From the NCBI GenBank assembly GCA_963575745.1, contig CAUYUJ010018638.1:641001-705000 (forward strand): a DNA stretch of 64,000 nt, read 5' to 3'. The position numbers were made by a program, and so were the translations under genes. Under the pieces are notes generated by a model. It was not told the origin of the DNA. It saw only the letters and a program-made list of their open reading frames with translations, and searched no databases. Positions 52,133 through 63,983 of this stretch are shown here, in pieces; within the stretch, counting starts at the first letter, position 1; the number at the start of each line of letters is the position of its first letter. The DNA is from Prorocentrum cordatum. Taxonomy: Eukaryota; Sar; Dinophyceae; Prorocentrales; Prorocentraceae.

Positions 52133-52279
52133 GGTACCAATACCACTTTTCGCCGGACCTCTGCTGGGGTGGGATCTGACTATGATCGCGGGGCGAATCC
52201 AGCGGTGGCGGCGGCGAGGTTCTCCCAGGAGGCCCCCGAGAAAAGGGGAGAACGAGGGAAGGGTAGCGGTATGGGTACC
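52133..52279. mobile_element. Small inverted-repeat element, family F, copy 2
   Basis: Starts GGTACCAATACC and ends GCGGTATGGGTACC; homologue of 1,334-1,475. GGGAAGCCGAAA precedes it where copy 1 has AGGAAGCCATGA. Confidence 0.55.
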
Positions 52280-52439
52280 TTCTCCTCCGACTTCCCCCCT
52301 CCCCCGGAGCCCCAAATCCTGCTCAAGTGGGAGAGAGGGAGGCCGCCTCCCCCCCCCTTTCCAAGGCCTCCAGGAGGCGCCAGGCATGCCGTGCAAGACG
52401 GCTCTATGTGGCTAGAGCACACCTGAGAGGCCTCCATAT

Positions 52440-53040
52440 GCTCAAGAAGCACTGAGAGACCCCAAGATGATCCAAGGAGGTCCCAAGGTGGAGCCCAGAC
52501 CCCCAGATTATTTCGGAAACCAGGCAGTCAGTTGTTGTTCAACGATGCTGTTCCGACGCGCCTCTTAACCTACAAACGCTTCCAACAGGGTCCAAGAGAC
52601 CTGCCCCACCGCAGCCGAAGACACCCCCATGATGATGGCCCAAGAGTTGCCCCAAGCTGCTCCCGGACGGCGTCCAAGACGGACACCAAAAAGGCTCCAA
52701 GACGGCCTAGGCCCGCTCCAGAATAGCCCAACTCCCCCCCGCGGCTTCAAGAGCTCTCCCATGCGACTTCCACGCCCCCAAGGTACGCCACCATTGGCCA
52801 AAGGCTCCCAACGTGCCCCAGAAGAGCTCCAAGGGACCCCACCCCCGGCACACACACACACACACTTACCTTTACGTCGGCAGCGCAGAGGAACCACAGG
52901 CGCGGTCGGCAGATGGAGGTGCCACACACCCACACACACACACACACTTTTTGGCGCCGCGGCCCCGCGTGCAGCGACAGGGCATAGCATCACACGCACA
53001 CACACACACACACACTTGCTGGCGTCGATACCACGTGTGC
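52440..53040. repeat. Weak CCCAAGA repeat and three CA clusters
   Basis: 52,440-52,830 is a decayed GGCCCAAGA-type repeat. (CA)n clusters follow at 52,850-52,865, 52,930-52,950 and 52,994-53,015, spaced roughly 65-80 bp with similar flanks (CACTTACC, CACTTTTTGG, CACTTGCTGG). Confidence 0.6.
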
Positions 53041-53429
53041 AGTGACGCGGTGGAGTCGCTCCGAGCTAGGAGCCCAGAGGAGTGCCGCCGAGGCCTCGGC
53101 AGGGTGGCCCGGGGAGGCTCCCGCAGCCCGAGCGGGGAGAGCCAAGGGGTCACCCGGAGGGAACCACGCTGTGCGTGCACACCCCGCGGGGGAGGAGGGG
53201 GTTGCCGAGGGAGGAGGCGTGCGTTGAAGCCATCGGGGGGTGCTTACCTACACGTGCCGCCCGGGGGGGGGGGGGGGCAGAAAGGCAGCGTACGAGGACT
53301 CGGTCTGGCGGTGGCGGTGGCTGACCGCGTGATCATCAAGGCTGGCGCAACGAGAACCCAACACACTTGCGGGTCGACCGCAGCCAGGACAAAACGCCCC
53401 TCGGGCGATAAAACCAGAGCACAAATCAA

Positions 53430-54055
53430 CATTCAGGCATGTATGCAAACATAAATGCATACATCGAGACACAGGTTCATATATGTATATGTGCATGTAT
53501 ACGCATTATATCTATATACACAGACGTGCGTTCCGCATGCATGCGTACACACATACAAACAAGCCCGCAGTATTGTATGCATACATACATGCTTGCATAC
53601 ATTCATGTATACATGCATGCATACAGATCATACAGACATACATCCATCCATACATCCATCCATCCATTCATACATACATATATGCAAACATACGTACGTA
53701 CAAATATACATACATCCCGACATCCATACATACATGCATACATGCATACATACATACATGCATGCATACATACACACACAAAAACATACATCCATACATA
53801 CATACACACATGCGTGTGTACACACATACATACATGCATGCGTGCTTGCATGCATGCATGAGCGTGTGCATGTATTCATACACACGCACACATACATCAT
53901 ACATACCTACATGCATTTCAAATTCATATGTAATCACGCATGCAAGCATAACTACATACACACATACATGCATGCATACATACATACATGCATGCATACA
54001 TACACACATACTAGAACCACGCGCCCGCTACGCGCTCGCTTTGGTTGTAGTCGCA
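53430..54055. repeat. ACATGCAT microsatellite ending in a hairpin
   Basis: 580 bp of (ACAT)n and CATGCATA units, ending ACATACTAGAACCACGCGCC, then CGCTACGCGC and TTGGTTGTAG. CTAGAACC and GGTTGTAG pair, as in the hairpin at 14,374-14,415. Confidence 0.75.
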
Positions 54056-54389
54056 AGTGAGGCACGGGTGCCGCTGTAAGCCCTGATGTGGTCACGACGA
54101 CGATTTCCAGCGTTCTCGGGCCCATGCCATCGACGCAAAGAAACGCGTAGTCAGAAGGCTCTCGCTCTGCCGGGGCCGCACTTGAGGGGTGGTAGGGGGA
54201 AAGGAACTTGTGAAATGATAGGGTAAATCGATGCCCCGCTCGCTCTGGCGGGGCCTGTCTGACGCTCTGGCGGGGCCGTCCCAGGAGAGGAGGGGGGAGC
54301 ACGAAAGCTGAGGGGCGAGGGGAGTAAGAGGAGAGAGGAGGGAATGGAGGCAAAGGGAGGGGGCGGGGGGACGGAGGGGGGAGGCCCGG
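54056..54389. other. No gene recognised
   Basis: Contains a repeated CGCTCTGGCGGGGCC (54,239 and 54,262) and purine-rich plus-strand sequence. Nothing else seen. Confidence 0.35.
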
Positions 54390-55720
54390 GCCATCTGGGC
54401 CGTCTTGGAGCGCTCTGGGGCCTCCCGCTCCCGCTCTGTGGCCCAGCTTGAGACTGTCCTGTGGTTCTCTTGGGCCGTCTGGGACTCCTCCTTGACTATT
54501 TTCGGGTTCCCTGGGGCCGTCGTGGGGCTCTTTCGGATGCCTCTTCGGCGGTCTAGTGGCGGTCTTGGGGGCGACTGCGGCCGTCTTCGAGCATTGGACG
54601 CTCGAGAACGCGAGAAAGCGAAACACATGAAACAAACCAATGCATATCAATGGTGTGGGCCTCTTTTGGCTTCGGGGCGTCTCTCGGAGCTCTGTGGAGC
54701 CCTCTTGGAGGCCTCTCGGCCTCTTGGGCCTCCCGCTGCCGCTCTGTGGCCCAGCTTGGGCCAGTCCTGGGGCTCTCTTGGGCAGTCTTGGGCTGCTCTT
54801 GGGCAGTCTTCAGGCTCTCCTGGGCCATCTTGGAGCTCTTTTTGGAGGTCTCGGGGCGATCTTGGGGGCGTCTTCGGCCGTGTTCGAGCGTTGGAAGCTC
54901 GAGAACGCGAGAAAGCGAAACACAAACAGAAATCAAGGATGTGGGCCTCTTCGGGCTCTCTCGAGACGCCTCTCGGAGCTCTCCTGGGGCATCTCGGAGG
55001 GCTCTAGGGCTGTGTATTGGCCGTGTTCGGCCAATCCGGGGGCCGCGTTGGGGCCATCAGGGCCGTCTGGGAGCGCCGTGGGGCCTGCCGCTCCCACTCT
55101 GGGGCCAGGCTTGGGTCTGTCGTGGGGCTCTCTTGGGCCGTATGAGGCTCGACCCGGGCAAGTTTCGGGCTCCCTGGGGCAGTCTTGGGGCTCTGTTGGG
55201 GGCCTTCTCGGCGGTCTTGGGGGCGGTCTTGGGGGCGTCGTCGGCTGTGGTGGAGCGTCAGAAGGTCGAAAACGCGAGACGCCGCAAACCATATAAAAAA
55301 AAAACAACAGAAAATCAAGGATTTGGGAGTCTTCGGGCTCTCTCGGGACGCCTCTCGGATGTCTCTTTTGGACACCCGAGATGGGCACGGAAAGAATGGG
55401 CACCATGCCCAACAACAAATGTTGTCCCAAGCCAACAGCGGCCGCTGTTGGGCAGGCGGCCTCCTGTCTCGAATGGACACAGGCCGCGGCGGCGTGGACA
55501 GCGAGCCCTGTTGAAAATGAACAGGAACTGCTGTTGGGCATCGTGCCCATTCTTTCAGTACCCATCTCGTGCGTGCAGAGGAACTCTTCGGGCTCTCTCG
55601 GGACGCCTCTCGGATGTCTCTTGAGGCATCTCGGAGGCCTCGTGGGCTGTGTATATTCCCAATCTGGAACCCCTCTGGGGTTGCGTTGGGGCTATCTGGG
55701 CTGTCTTGGAGGGGCTTGTC
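54390..55720. repeat. CTTGGGGCC minisatellite, interrupted by a foldback element
   Basis: Same family as at 14.5 and 48.5 kb, with A-rich blocks (CTCGAGAACGCGAGAAAGCG, near 54,600 and 54,897; a variant at 55,262). The array is broken at 55,368-55,584 by a family A element. Confidence 0.75.
55368..55584. mobile_element. Structured foldback element, family A, copy 4
   Basis: 217 bp. Best-preserved copy: GAATGGGCACCATGCCCAAC pairs with GTTGGGCATCGTGCCCATTC with one mismatch, where copy 1 has GGGTAC/GTACCC at the same site, a paired T-A to C-G change. A 38-bp sequence (TCTTCGGGCTCTCTCGGGAC...) lies in identical form on both sides (55,330-55,367 and 55,585-55,622). Confidence 0.75.
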
Positions 55721-55789
55721 GCCCGGTCCTCCCATGCCCCCCCGAGCCCCGGGCATGGGGCGCCCGGGCTTCGCGCACGGCTAGAATGT

Positions 55790-55975
55790 ATATATACATA
55801 TATATATATATGTATATATATGTGTGTGCATACATGCATGCACACACTCTCTCACTCTCTCTCCCTCTCTTTCTTTTTTTTTTCTCTCTCTCTCTCTCTC
55901 TCTCTCTCACGCACACACGAACACACGCACACACGCACACACGCACACACGCACAAGCACACACACGCACAATGG
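55790..55975. repeat. TA, CT and CACG microsatellites
   Basis: (TA)n at 55,787-55,825, CT-rich at 55,845-55,908 with a T9 run, then (CACG)n-like to 55,970. GGGCGCCCGGGCTTCGCGCA and CTAGAATG precede the TA run, resembling the other hairpin-microsatellite junctions. Confidence 0.8.
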
Positions 55976-57110
55976 TTACAACATGTGCTTGCGAATTGGC
56001 CCTTTGGATGCCCTCCGAGGTCTCGCTTTTCGGCATCATTGTTTGGTGTCCCCTGCCCTTGCTGAAACCTGGCATGAAGTGACCAGTCGATCATGTGAGC
56101 TTCTATCCATTTCGGAGGGGTCGGCGGAATGGCGTGCGTAGGCCGTTGGAGGTACATGCGCCGTTCTGACACACGCAACAGTGAGGAAAAAACACCCAGG
56201 GTCCCCTCGGCGACGTAGTCGGCCTCAATGACGTTAGCACCCGTCACGCGGATGCCATCGAGCCGCAGGGTGCTAACAGCGGGGTCGAAGAGGAAGCCCA
56301 GCGCCTGAGGCTCTCTGAAGTGCTCACTGGCCAACAGTGGCAGCCCGAAAGCCGTCCAGGCCTACCCCTGTTCAAGGGAGATTTCAGACAAGACGGCGTT
56401 CGCGGTTTTCCCCAACGCGGGCGACCCCGAGGGCTCTGGACAAACTTTCGGACAACCTAATTCGAAGAACCCCCCACTTCGAGCCTGCCGATACTTCGCC
56501 AGGCCGTCGACAGCGTTGTTTGGGTCTACGAACCGACAATCGTCCCGGAAAATGCCCGGAGACAGCTTGCCAGTCAACGTGTACATGTTGTCTGCGAGGT
56601 CCGTTCGCAAAATCCGCAAGAGCCCAAGGGCACCATCCTCACCATGGTCCACCAGTTCATGTTCCCCTCCCCTCATCATCAACACTATCAACATCAGCTT
56701 TACATCCCTGCCCCGGGGCAATATCCCCCTTGTCTCCTGCTAATGACTGTCTCATCCGACTAATCGTCATAATCCTCATATTCGCCCTCCTACTCGTCCT
56801 CCACATCATAAAGAAAGTCTCCCCTACTACAGTGTCTACTACACGGGTTCCCCCTTGTCGTTCTCATCCCCCCCGTCCACTACATCACACACCAGCCCCT
56901 TCCAGCCCGACCAACTCGCCTGTCTTTCGACCCCCCCCGCTCCCAATGCTGCTCTCCTCTACATCGAACAACATATGCATACATGTAAGCTCTCGCAAGC
57001 CCGCGCGGATTACGTATCTGGATCGGAGCTGGAATCTCCTGCCCGGCACGCGATATGTCCAGCGCCGATTCACGAAGTCTGTCCAAACCTCCGAAAGTGC
57101 ATGTGTATGC
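55976..57110 (-). pseudogene. Unknown gene fragment with in-frame stop
   Basis: Minus-strand pieces: about 57,107-56,985 (EVWTDFVNRRWTYRVPGRRF), then about 56,690-55,990. The long piece reads NMYTLTGKLSPGIFRDDCRF, VDPNNAVDGLAKYRQARSGG, passes one in-frame TAG at about 56,362, and continues FGLPLLASEHFREPQALGFL and VSTLRLDGIRVTGANVIEAD. Continuity of frame and composition across the TAG suggests one former exon with a nonsense change, though a very short intron is possible. The DNA between the pieces is CT-rich on the plus strand like other introns here. Family not recognised; it might also be part of a second, unrelated mobile element. Confidence 0.4.
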
Positions 57111-57789
57111 CGATGGTTCCTCTCATTGTTGCTCGTCGTGTTCTTAATCGTTACCATTCGATCCGCATCACGTTTCCTTCTACTGCTGCGCTGCTGTCAC
57201 TCATCGAAACGTTTTCCCCCGCCGTGTGTTTCAACTGGCCCAGCTCGTGCTGTTCCTCCTGTTACTCATGCTTCTCGCCGTGGCTACTGGCACTGATCTT
57301 CCTGCTCCTCCTGCTAATCCTCCTGCTCCTGTCGTTGTTCCCTCTGCGGTTCTTCCTCATTGTCTTGCCCACCATCCCATCATTAACCTCGCCAAAGTCC
57401 CTCCCACCTACACACCATGATCCTCAACTCCTCCGCCGTTCACATCGTCCCTCCTTTTCTCATATTCGTCGCCCGTCTCGCACTCTTCTGCCTTTTCCTC
57501 CCCGCATCGTCCTGCCATCGCTCGTCGCATCCCCCCATTCCCCTATCCCCCTCCTTCTCCTCCTCCTCCTCCTACTCCTCCTCCTCCTCCTCCTCCTCCT
57601 CCTCCTCCTCTTCCTCTTCCTCCTTCTCCTCCTCCCTGCATCTGCTGTTGCTCCTCCTCCTCCTCCTCCTCCTCCTCCTCCCTCTCCTTCGGCATCCTTC
57701 GGCATTAGGAAGGAGTCACCTCCTGTGCAACAGAAAATGACACGACACACCCGCAACAAAGAGAAAGAACAGAGACGAGTTTAGCTGCC
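57111..57789. repeat. CT-rich spacer with CTCCTC tract
   Basis: Pyrimidine-rich plus strand, densest as (CTC)n at 57,558-57,690. No gene. It separates the fragment on its left from the retrotransposon 3' end. Confidence 0.6.
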
Positions 57790-60700
57790 TGGCGAGCTCG
57801 GCGACTTCTGGGGCGGAGGCGGAGCTGCAGCCAGCAGCGTGTCCACAGGGAAGCTCTGACCGAAAAACCTATGGCTGGACGGATCGATCCCCTGCTCAAG
57901 CAGGGCGAAGGAATGTCCAGCACCCTTGTTGCGAAGTCCTTTTTGAACAGCTCTCCTTCAAATGCTTGAACCTCGCACGCCCGAAAGCACCACATTTCAC
58001 ACACCAGGTCACCTTCCCACCCCCCACACAAAGCTCATGGGACGGGTGGGAGGCGCGGGCAGCTTTGGGGAGACCCGAACAAGGTGTAAAACACATCGCT
58101 TTACGTGAAGCTCCCCTGTCCCCACACCGAACGGACATGAAACCTTTACCTGCTCTGGCTAGCTGCTGGCCGAGGGAATCAGGAGTCAGCTCGAGAAGTG
58201 CACATTTAGCTCGAGCGGGCTTTCGATACTTGATGGCATCGGGAAAGTTCAGATTGGCAAGACGGCCGAGAATCCCCGGAACCACCTCACGAGCAACAAG
58301 GCCGTACGGGTTACGCACGTATGGGAGGATTAGCCTGGGCATGTGCTCCGAGCTTAGCAAATCGATCAGCCTCTCGGTTGCCGAACCATGCCATCAGCAT
58401 TGAGAACCGCCATGCAGCTAAGGTGAGATTTTCCTCTGATCAATCTAAATCTAGAAACTCCAATGCCATCTGCTAACCGAAAGATATCAAGGCACAACTA
58501 TGAGAAACAAGTGTTAATCAAATCTTGCCCAGGTCCAGCGTTCCAAATGTCGAGCACCATCTCGCCGCCAGCGGCAATCACCGCTGGGGTTGCTCCGAGG
58601 TGTCCAAGGGCAACTGATGGCGCAAGCGCTTCCCGCAGCCTGCAAGTCGCAGGAGGTGCGGGAGCGGACCGCACAGGTCCCCAAGAACGTCACCCCCAAT
58701 ATCTATTCCCACCACGGCATACCCTGCCCGAAACAAGGTCACACTGTCTTGGTCGAGGCCAGAGCCATTGACACAAATGTTGCCTGTGTCCAGAACTCCG
58801 CTTCGAGGGAAGCAGCTGCATTTAGGCTCAGCATTGATATGCGGCGCGGGCCAACTCCATTCTGGACCTATGCGTGAGCATCTTGTGTAGCATAGATCAT
58901 ACTCGTCAGCACGTCGCGCCCCATCAAGGCGTTCGTCCAAGTCCAGGCTGCGCAAGAAGAGCTGCTGCGCATCACATTCAAAGAATATGTGAGACTTGGT
59001 GCCGGGCGCCTGCCTGCGCCACTGACAGTGGCCGTCCACCACCCTTCTGTCTGAAAATAGCTCGCGCTGGGTGGCGAACCCCCCTGAAACCGCAACCGCA
59101 AGCCGGCCCGCAGAATCTCTCTGGCCGCGAGCTCGCAGGTCACGACGCGTAGAAACTAGCGGCTCCAAGCAGGGCGCACCTGATAGGCTTCCGACTTTGC
59201 CTTGGGGTCCTCCAAGGCCCTTAATGAGGCCGCGCTGGGTGCTCGACTTGATGGCGCTCTGGAACGTCCGTCTCCCGCGGTACCTCGGGCTCATAGGGGG
59301 CCCTTGACCAGTCGGCCAGGAGCCCCCGAGACTTGATCGTCAACCCCAGCCTATCCAGCGCGCGCGCTACTGCGCCTGCGGGCCCTTGTACACGCTGCCA
59401 CCCTCGGTCACGAATGTCTCGAAACTGTGCAAAGCAGGTCTTGGGATGCAACTCTGGAGCCCAAAGCTGCTGGAGCGCCACAATCCACCTCAATGGGCCC
59501 TGCATTGGCAGCATGCACTGGATCTCCTCCTGGATCTGGCCCAAGGAGAAACTCCAAGGTCCTCGAACGCCCTTAAGGAGCACCGAAAACAGCTTGGGCC
59601 AGCATGGCCCGTAGTTCCACCAGCTTCTCGTTGAAAAGGCCCACCGCTGAGGTCGCATGGGGCGCCGACGGCGGGGCCCCCACCTTGACCGCCTTCGAGG
59701 GGCCCTTGAACGCGCTCCGAAGGCCTCTGAACCGCGACAGCCGAGGGCGAAGCTTGGCGAATCGATCGGTCTGCACATTGGTGGCCCTTCTACCTTTGAC
59801 CAGGCTCTGATCAGTCCCGAGATTTTGACCAGACTGGGAGACAACGAAATCCCGTATATGTAAACGCTTCTGTATAACAGCTGCTACTTCGGGGTTGGTG
59901 GAGATACTAATACCCTTATCTCACGACCAGCTGCAGCTTCTCGAGCTGTAGGCTAAGCCGCCGCTCTGCCAATGAGTGATCCTAGCCAAACAGCGTTAGG
60001 TAGTCGACCACGTTGAAGATCCTGACGCTTTGCCAATGCAGATGGGCAGTACCGCACGGATCAATTAGAATAAGATTCACGAGTGATGTGGCACATGAAC
60101 ATCAAGCGACAATACCTTGCCACACCTCAATGACATTTAAAACCATGCTGCCCATCTGCAAAAGCCTAGCTGCTCGAGATTGGCGGAAACGAAGGCGTAG
60201 CCTAACGAGAGGAAAACGGTACTTTACAGCCGCTTGCACCAATAAGTAATGACAAACCTTCTCGAAGGCCTCGGCTAAATCGATCAACGCCGCCGCCGGC
60301 GGGATAACTTTTAAGTTCGAAAACTCCCCAAACAACGCCTGCTCCCAGACAGCTCTTTCGCAGCTACGGCCACGGGACCACTGTGGAAGTGGCGAAACTC
60401 ACGAGCCTCCCAGCGATCAGCCTCTGGGCGATACAGCTGTCCAAAAACTATACATGCCCCAGGTAGCAATCCAATCGGCCGAAAACATATGTCAGGTCGG
60501 GGAAAGAACACAATACTGTTCAATGCTAACTGAGACGGAAAGTGCCCGAGACGTTCAGCCCAATGCCAGAGGAGCCCCAAAACGGTAAGTGCAGCATCGC
60601 AAACGAGACCCACGTCACGCGGGCGCACTGAATCACCCCCTTGGCCAGCCCAAAGTTCGAACTTGCCTGCCGGACGCCGGATGTCGCCAGCCGAGGCAAC

Positions 60701-63700
60701 AGGTGGACAAATAACTTGGCCATCGCTCTCCTGCATCCTGATCAGATGGTCGAGCTCGCCGATGACATCTGGAAGCTTGCTGCCGGCAGGCGTAGGGCGG
60801 CATATCCTTCCAAAGGCCCTCCTGTTTCTGAATCAAATCGCTTGGTCCTGGGGGGGGGCCTGGCTTGATGGATCGGTTGGGGCCCCATCCCAGTGGGGTC
60901 TCGGTGCATTGGCGTGCTTGGCCAGGCCCCCCTTTGACCGCTTCAGCCACCCAGTCTCTCCACTGGGCTGACCTCCTACTTGGGAACTTCTTTCCCAACC
61001 TTCCAGCCCAAAGTCCTGCTTCGCGCTGCCGGGACTGCAATCCCGACCCGGAGCCGCGCAGAAAGTCGCTGGACAAGACGGGCTCCCAGCTCCGCCAATC
61101 AGGATGCTTCCGACGGTGCCCAGGACCAGCAATAATGTGTTTGATGAGGTCATGAGTCTCTGTGGAGCCCCAGGAGTCTGACTTGGCCTTGATGCGGTGG
61201 AGCTCCTGGAACCATATCGAAGCTCACCTCCAAGCCCCACTCTCGGGACATGCTATTCGGTACGCTCCACCTGCAGTCCTGAGCGACTTAACCTTCTTGG
61301 GTTGCCCCTGACCAGTTCGGCCCCCATACTTGTTCCCAGGAACCTGATAATTATTGCGCAGCTCAGACTCGAAGGAAGCCAGGAAATGCAAGAAGACGGT
61401 GTCGAGCTCTAGGGGGGCTCCACGGTCTTGAGCTTTATCCGAGAGGCCTTCAGAATCAGGAGGCTGGGGCCGAGGCCCGATATGGAGCTCCGTGGGGGAC
61501 TTGATCATTCTAAACAGAACCCAACGGTTGGCTTCCATCGGGTCCCCTTGCAGAACAAAAAATACTGGCCAGTGCGGCGCTGTCGTCGCCTGCTCATTCC
61601 GCCTGCGCTGGTGCACGCAAGGCGCAAGCCCTCGCGACATCACGAAACAATTCTAAACTTCGCCACTGTTTTGCCGTCGATCGAAACGTGGCCTGCTGGG
61701 GCGCAGCGATCACGCCAATCTTCCGCGACCAGCCGAAGGCGTGAAACTCCTTCGGCTCCACATTCCAATCTCCTGCAAGAATAACGGGGGGCCCTAGCGC
61801 GTGGGGGATCTCGCCGAGACGCGAAAGGACCCGAGAGCCCTCGGGGCCCAGCGGAGACCCTTGCGGGAGGCAGACAGACCCAGCCACAGACCCTCCAGGG
61901 CTGCAAGCGTTCACACACAGAGGCCGCGGTTGATCTGGAGTCTTCCCCATTCCGACGCGGGCCAATGAAGCCGCGGCAAAAACCCGGCACTCAAGCCCCC
62001 AGAGTCAGTCAACCGATGGGGCGGAGGCACAGGTTCCAATTCATCTTGTCGGCCGCAGCTTCGTGCCCCCTGCGGCACTTAGCTTCAATAGCGATCTCCT
62101 GGAGCATCACCAGGCTCGCGTCCGTCTCTTTCTCCAGATATCGCTTGGCTGACTTCCGCGACGTGGCATTAGCCGTCTCAATGTTGAAACGGGCCTTGCT
62201 ACGCTTACAATTGGCGAGGGCCTGCTCGGGGGCGGGCTGGAAAATGGGCGCGGGGGCATGTTGCAAAACTACTGCGGGCCTGCTCTCGCGCGCGGTGGAC
62301 CCGCGCTGGGCGCACGAAGGGGCCAGCGGGCGCTGCCTTAGGGAACGGCCGAGACCTGTCGCCCGGGAGCCAGCCTCCAGAGACCTCCTGGACATGCCTG
62401 GCCAAATCCTACGCGCGCTGATGCTGCTGCCGAATCGCGCTCACGACATGTAAGGCATCGTGCGGCTGCAGTTTGCCAATTAAAAAATGGCGCGTTGCGC
62501 TGGCGACCCCATGCCTAAAAGACTGCGTCCTCAAGCACGGGGGGGCGCTTGACTGCGCCCAAGCGGCAAGGAGGCTCCAGAGCGATCGACAGATTCAAAG
62601 CCATCGCCTTTCTCGCCTGCCAGGGCCGCGGCAGCGCGTTGGCGCGCGCCGCTGGAAGATGATGGCGCCTCAGCTGCACCGCTGACCCCAGCGCCGGGCG
62701 CGCCCCCCTGGGTCGCCTGAGTTCCCAAGGGGCCCGAACCAGAAGATCCTGGAACCGCGGTTCCCTTGGGCTCTGTTGGGGCAGCAGCTTCAGACTGAGG
62801 GGGCAGGCCAGGCTGGCCTGAGGCCTCAGGACGCGCTGCGCCGCCTGCATCAGCGGCACCTGCTCCAGCTTTCTGTCCTGCTCCAGCTACTTCTCCGTCA
62901 ACGGCGGCAGGTCCGTCGACTCGAGCTCGCTTGCGGCGCAACCTCTGCAGATTCTCCATGTGCTCAGCCTTGATACGCTGCAAGTCACCGACAGCACCAG
63001 CAAGAAGATCTTTCGATCGTCTGCACGTGGGCGTTGGGGGCTGTCTTTCTCTCTGCCAAGAGCTTCTGATCATCTTCGGCGAAGGTTTACTCGTCCACGT
63101 TGAAGAACTCGTCGAGGCCGAAGGGCTCGGCTGCCTCTGCCGCCCCGTCCACGACCTTAGAGATCGGAATATTTGCAGGCCCGCCTTTAGCCAGCGGGAC
63201 CCCACCTTTCTGCGACAGCCCTGCCACCAAAACTCGGTACTGCATGCCCGCCTCCTCCAAGGAGAGCCGGACCTCATGGACTGCGTGGCGTTGTAGCGCC
63301 GCCTGAGCGCTGATGCGGCCCACCTTGTCCAGCTCCTGCTCCAAGGACCTCTCGAACTGCTGGATCTTGGCGTGCAAGGCGGCGGCTCGCACCTGCACTG
63401 GCGGGAACACGCTGCTTTCCTGCGTCCGTCGCAGCTGCTCCTTGCATCGTCGGGCTGCTTCGTTGTCGCCAGCTCGCTCGGTGAGCTGCTTGAGCTCGCC
63501 TTCGCTGACTGTTGGCGTCTCCCTGGGCGAATCTTGCGCGAAAGAAACCGATCGCACCCTAGCTCCAGCATCATCTGGTTCGGCTGCTCGGCCTCCAAGC
63601 TCTGCTGCACCTGGGGTGGCCGAGCGCTCTCGCAAGGTCCTCACTGGCGCCTGAGGCGTGGCGCCGCCGAGGATGGCGAGCGGCCTGGAGGCGACCTCCG

Positions 63701-63983
63701 ACTTGGACTCGCCACAGTGCTTGCACTGCGCCATCGCCTCGGTGTTTTTTCCCTACCCGGGGTGCGCGCACTTCCAGAGCGGCCCCTTGTGGCTTGGGCG
63801 GCGTGGGGTACTGGACCTCGTCAAAGCCATAGCTCCAGTCCCACTCGTCCAAGGCCGACTTGCCCTTGCCTTTGCCTCTGCCTTTGCCTCGGCCGACCTG
63901 CTGCGTTCGCCACGGCGCAGCAGGGCTCCCCGATGGGCCCCAGGCAGATCTAGGCGCTCCGGTCGCTGCGGCGGCGGCTGCAC
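57790..63983 (-). mobile_element. Decayed LINE-type retrotransposon (EN, RT, RNase H-like)
   Basis: On the minus strand, 5' to 3': an N-terminal region with DEWDWSYGFDEVQYP and a broken zinc ribbon (WKCAHPG, TAG stop, then QCKHC near 63,740); a coiled-coil-like segment (KIQQFERSLEQELDKVGRIS); FNVDE then TAA at about 63,087; a Pro/Ala-rich stretch; an APE-type endonuclease with VMLQE (about 62,110) and PVILAGDWNVEP (about 61,760); a linker; reverse transcriptase pieces RPIGLLPGACIVFGQLYRPE (about 60,480) and ALIDLAEAFEKVCHYLLVQA (about 60,270); a spoiled catalytic box (NVVDYLTLFG near 60,015 where YxDD is expected); an RNase H-like piece GSGLDQDSVTLFRAGYAVVG (about 58,760); and a C-terminal cysteine motif WCVKCGAF (about 58,005). 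Frameshifts and stops occur throughout, so it is dead. Such EN-RT-RNase H elements are, as I recall, common in dinoflagellates. The 5' end lies beyond the window. Confidence 0.75.

Noticed and set aside
53455-54079. His/Thr/Tyr-rich ORFs of about 200 codons
   Set aside because: Translation of the ACAT/CATG microsatellite; open on both strands.
56855-57784. 309-codon plus-strand ORF
   Set aside because: Lies on the CT-rich strand antisense to probable introns and the retrotransposon 3' end; Pro/Leu/Ser-rich composition follows from base composition.
62531-63610. 359-codon minus-strand ORF as a single protein
   Set aside because: Its first half is a shadow of the retrotransposon's coiled-coil frame; only the second half continues the element after a frameshift.
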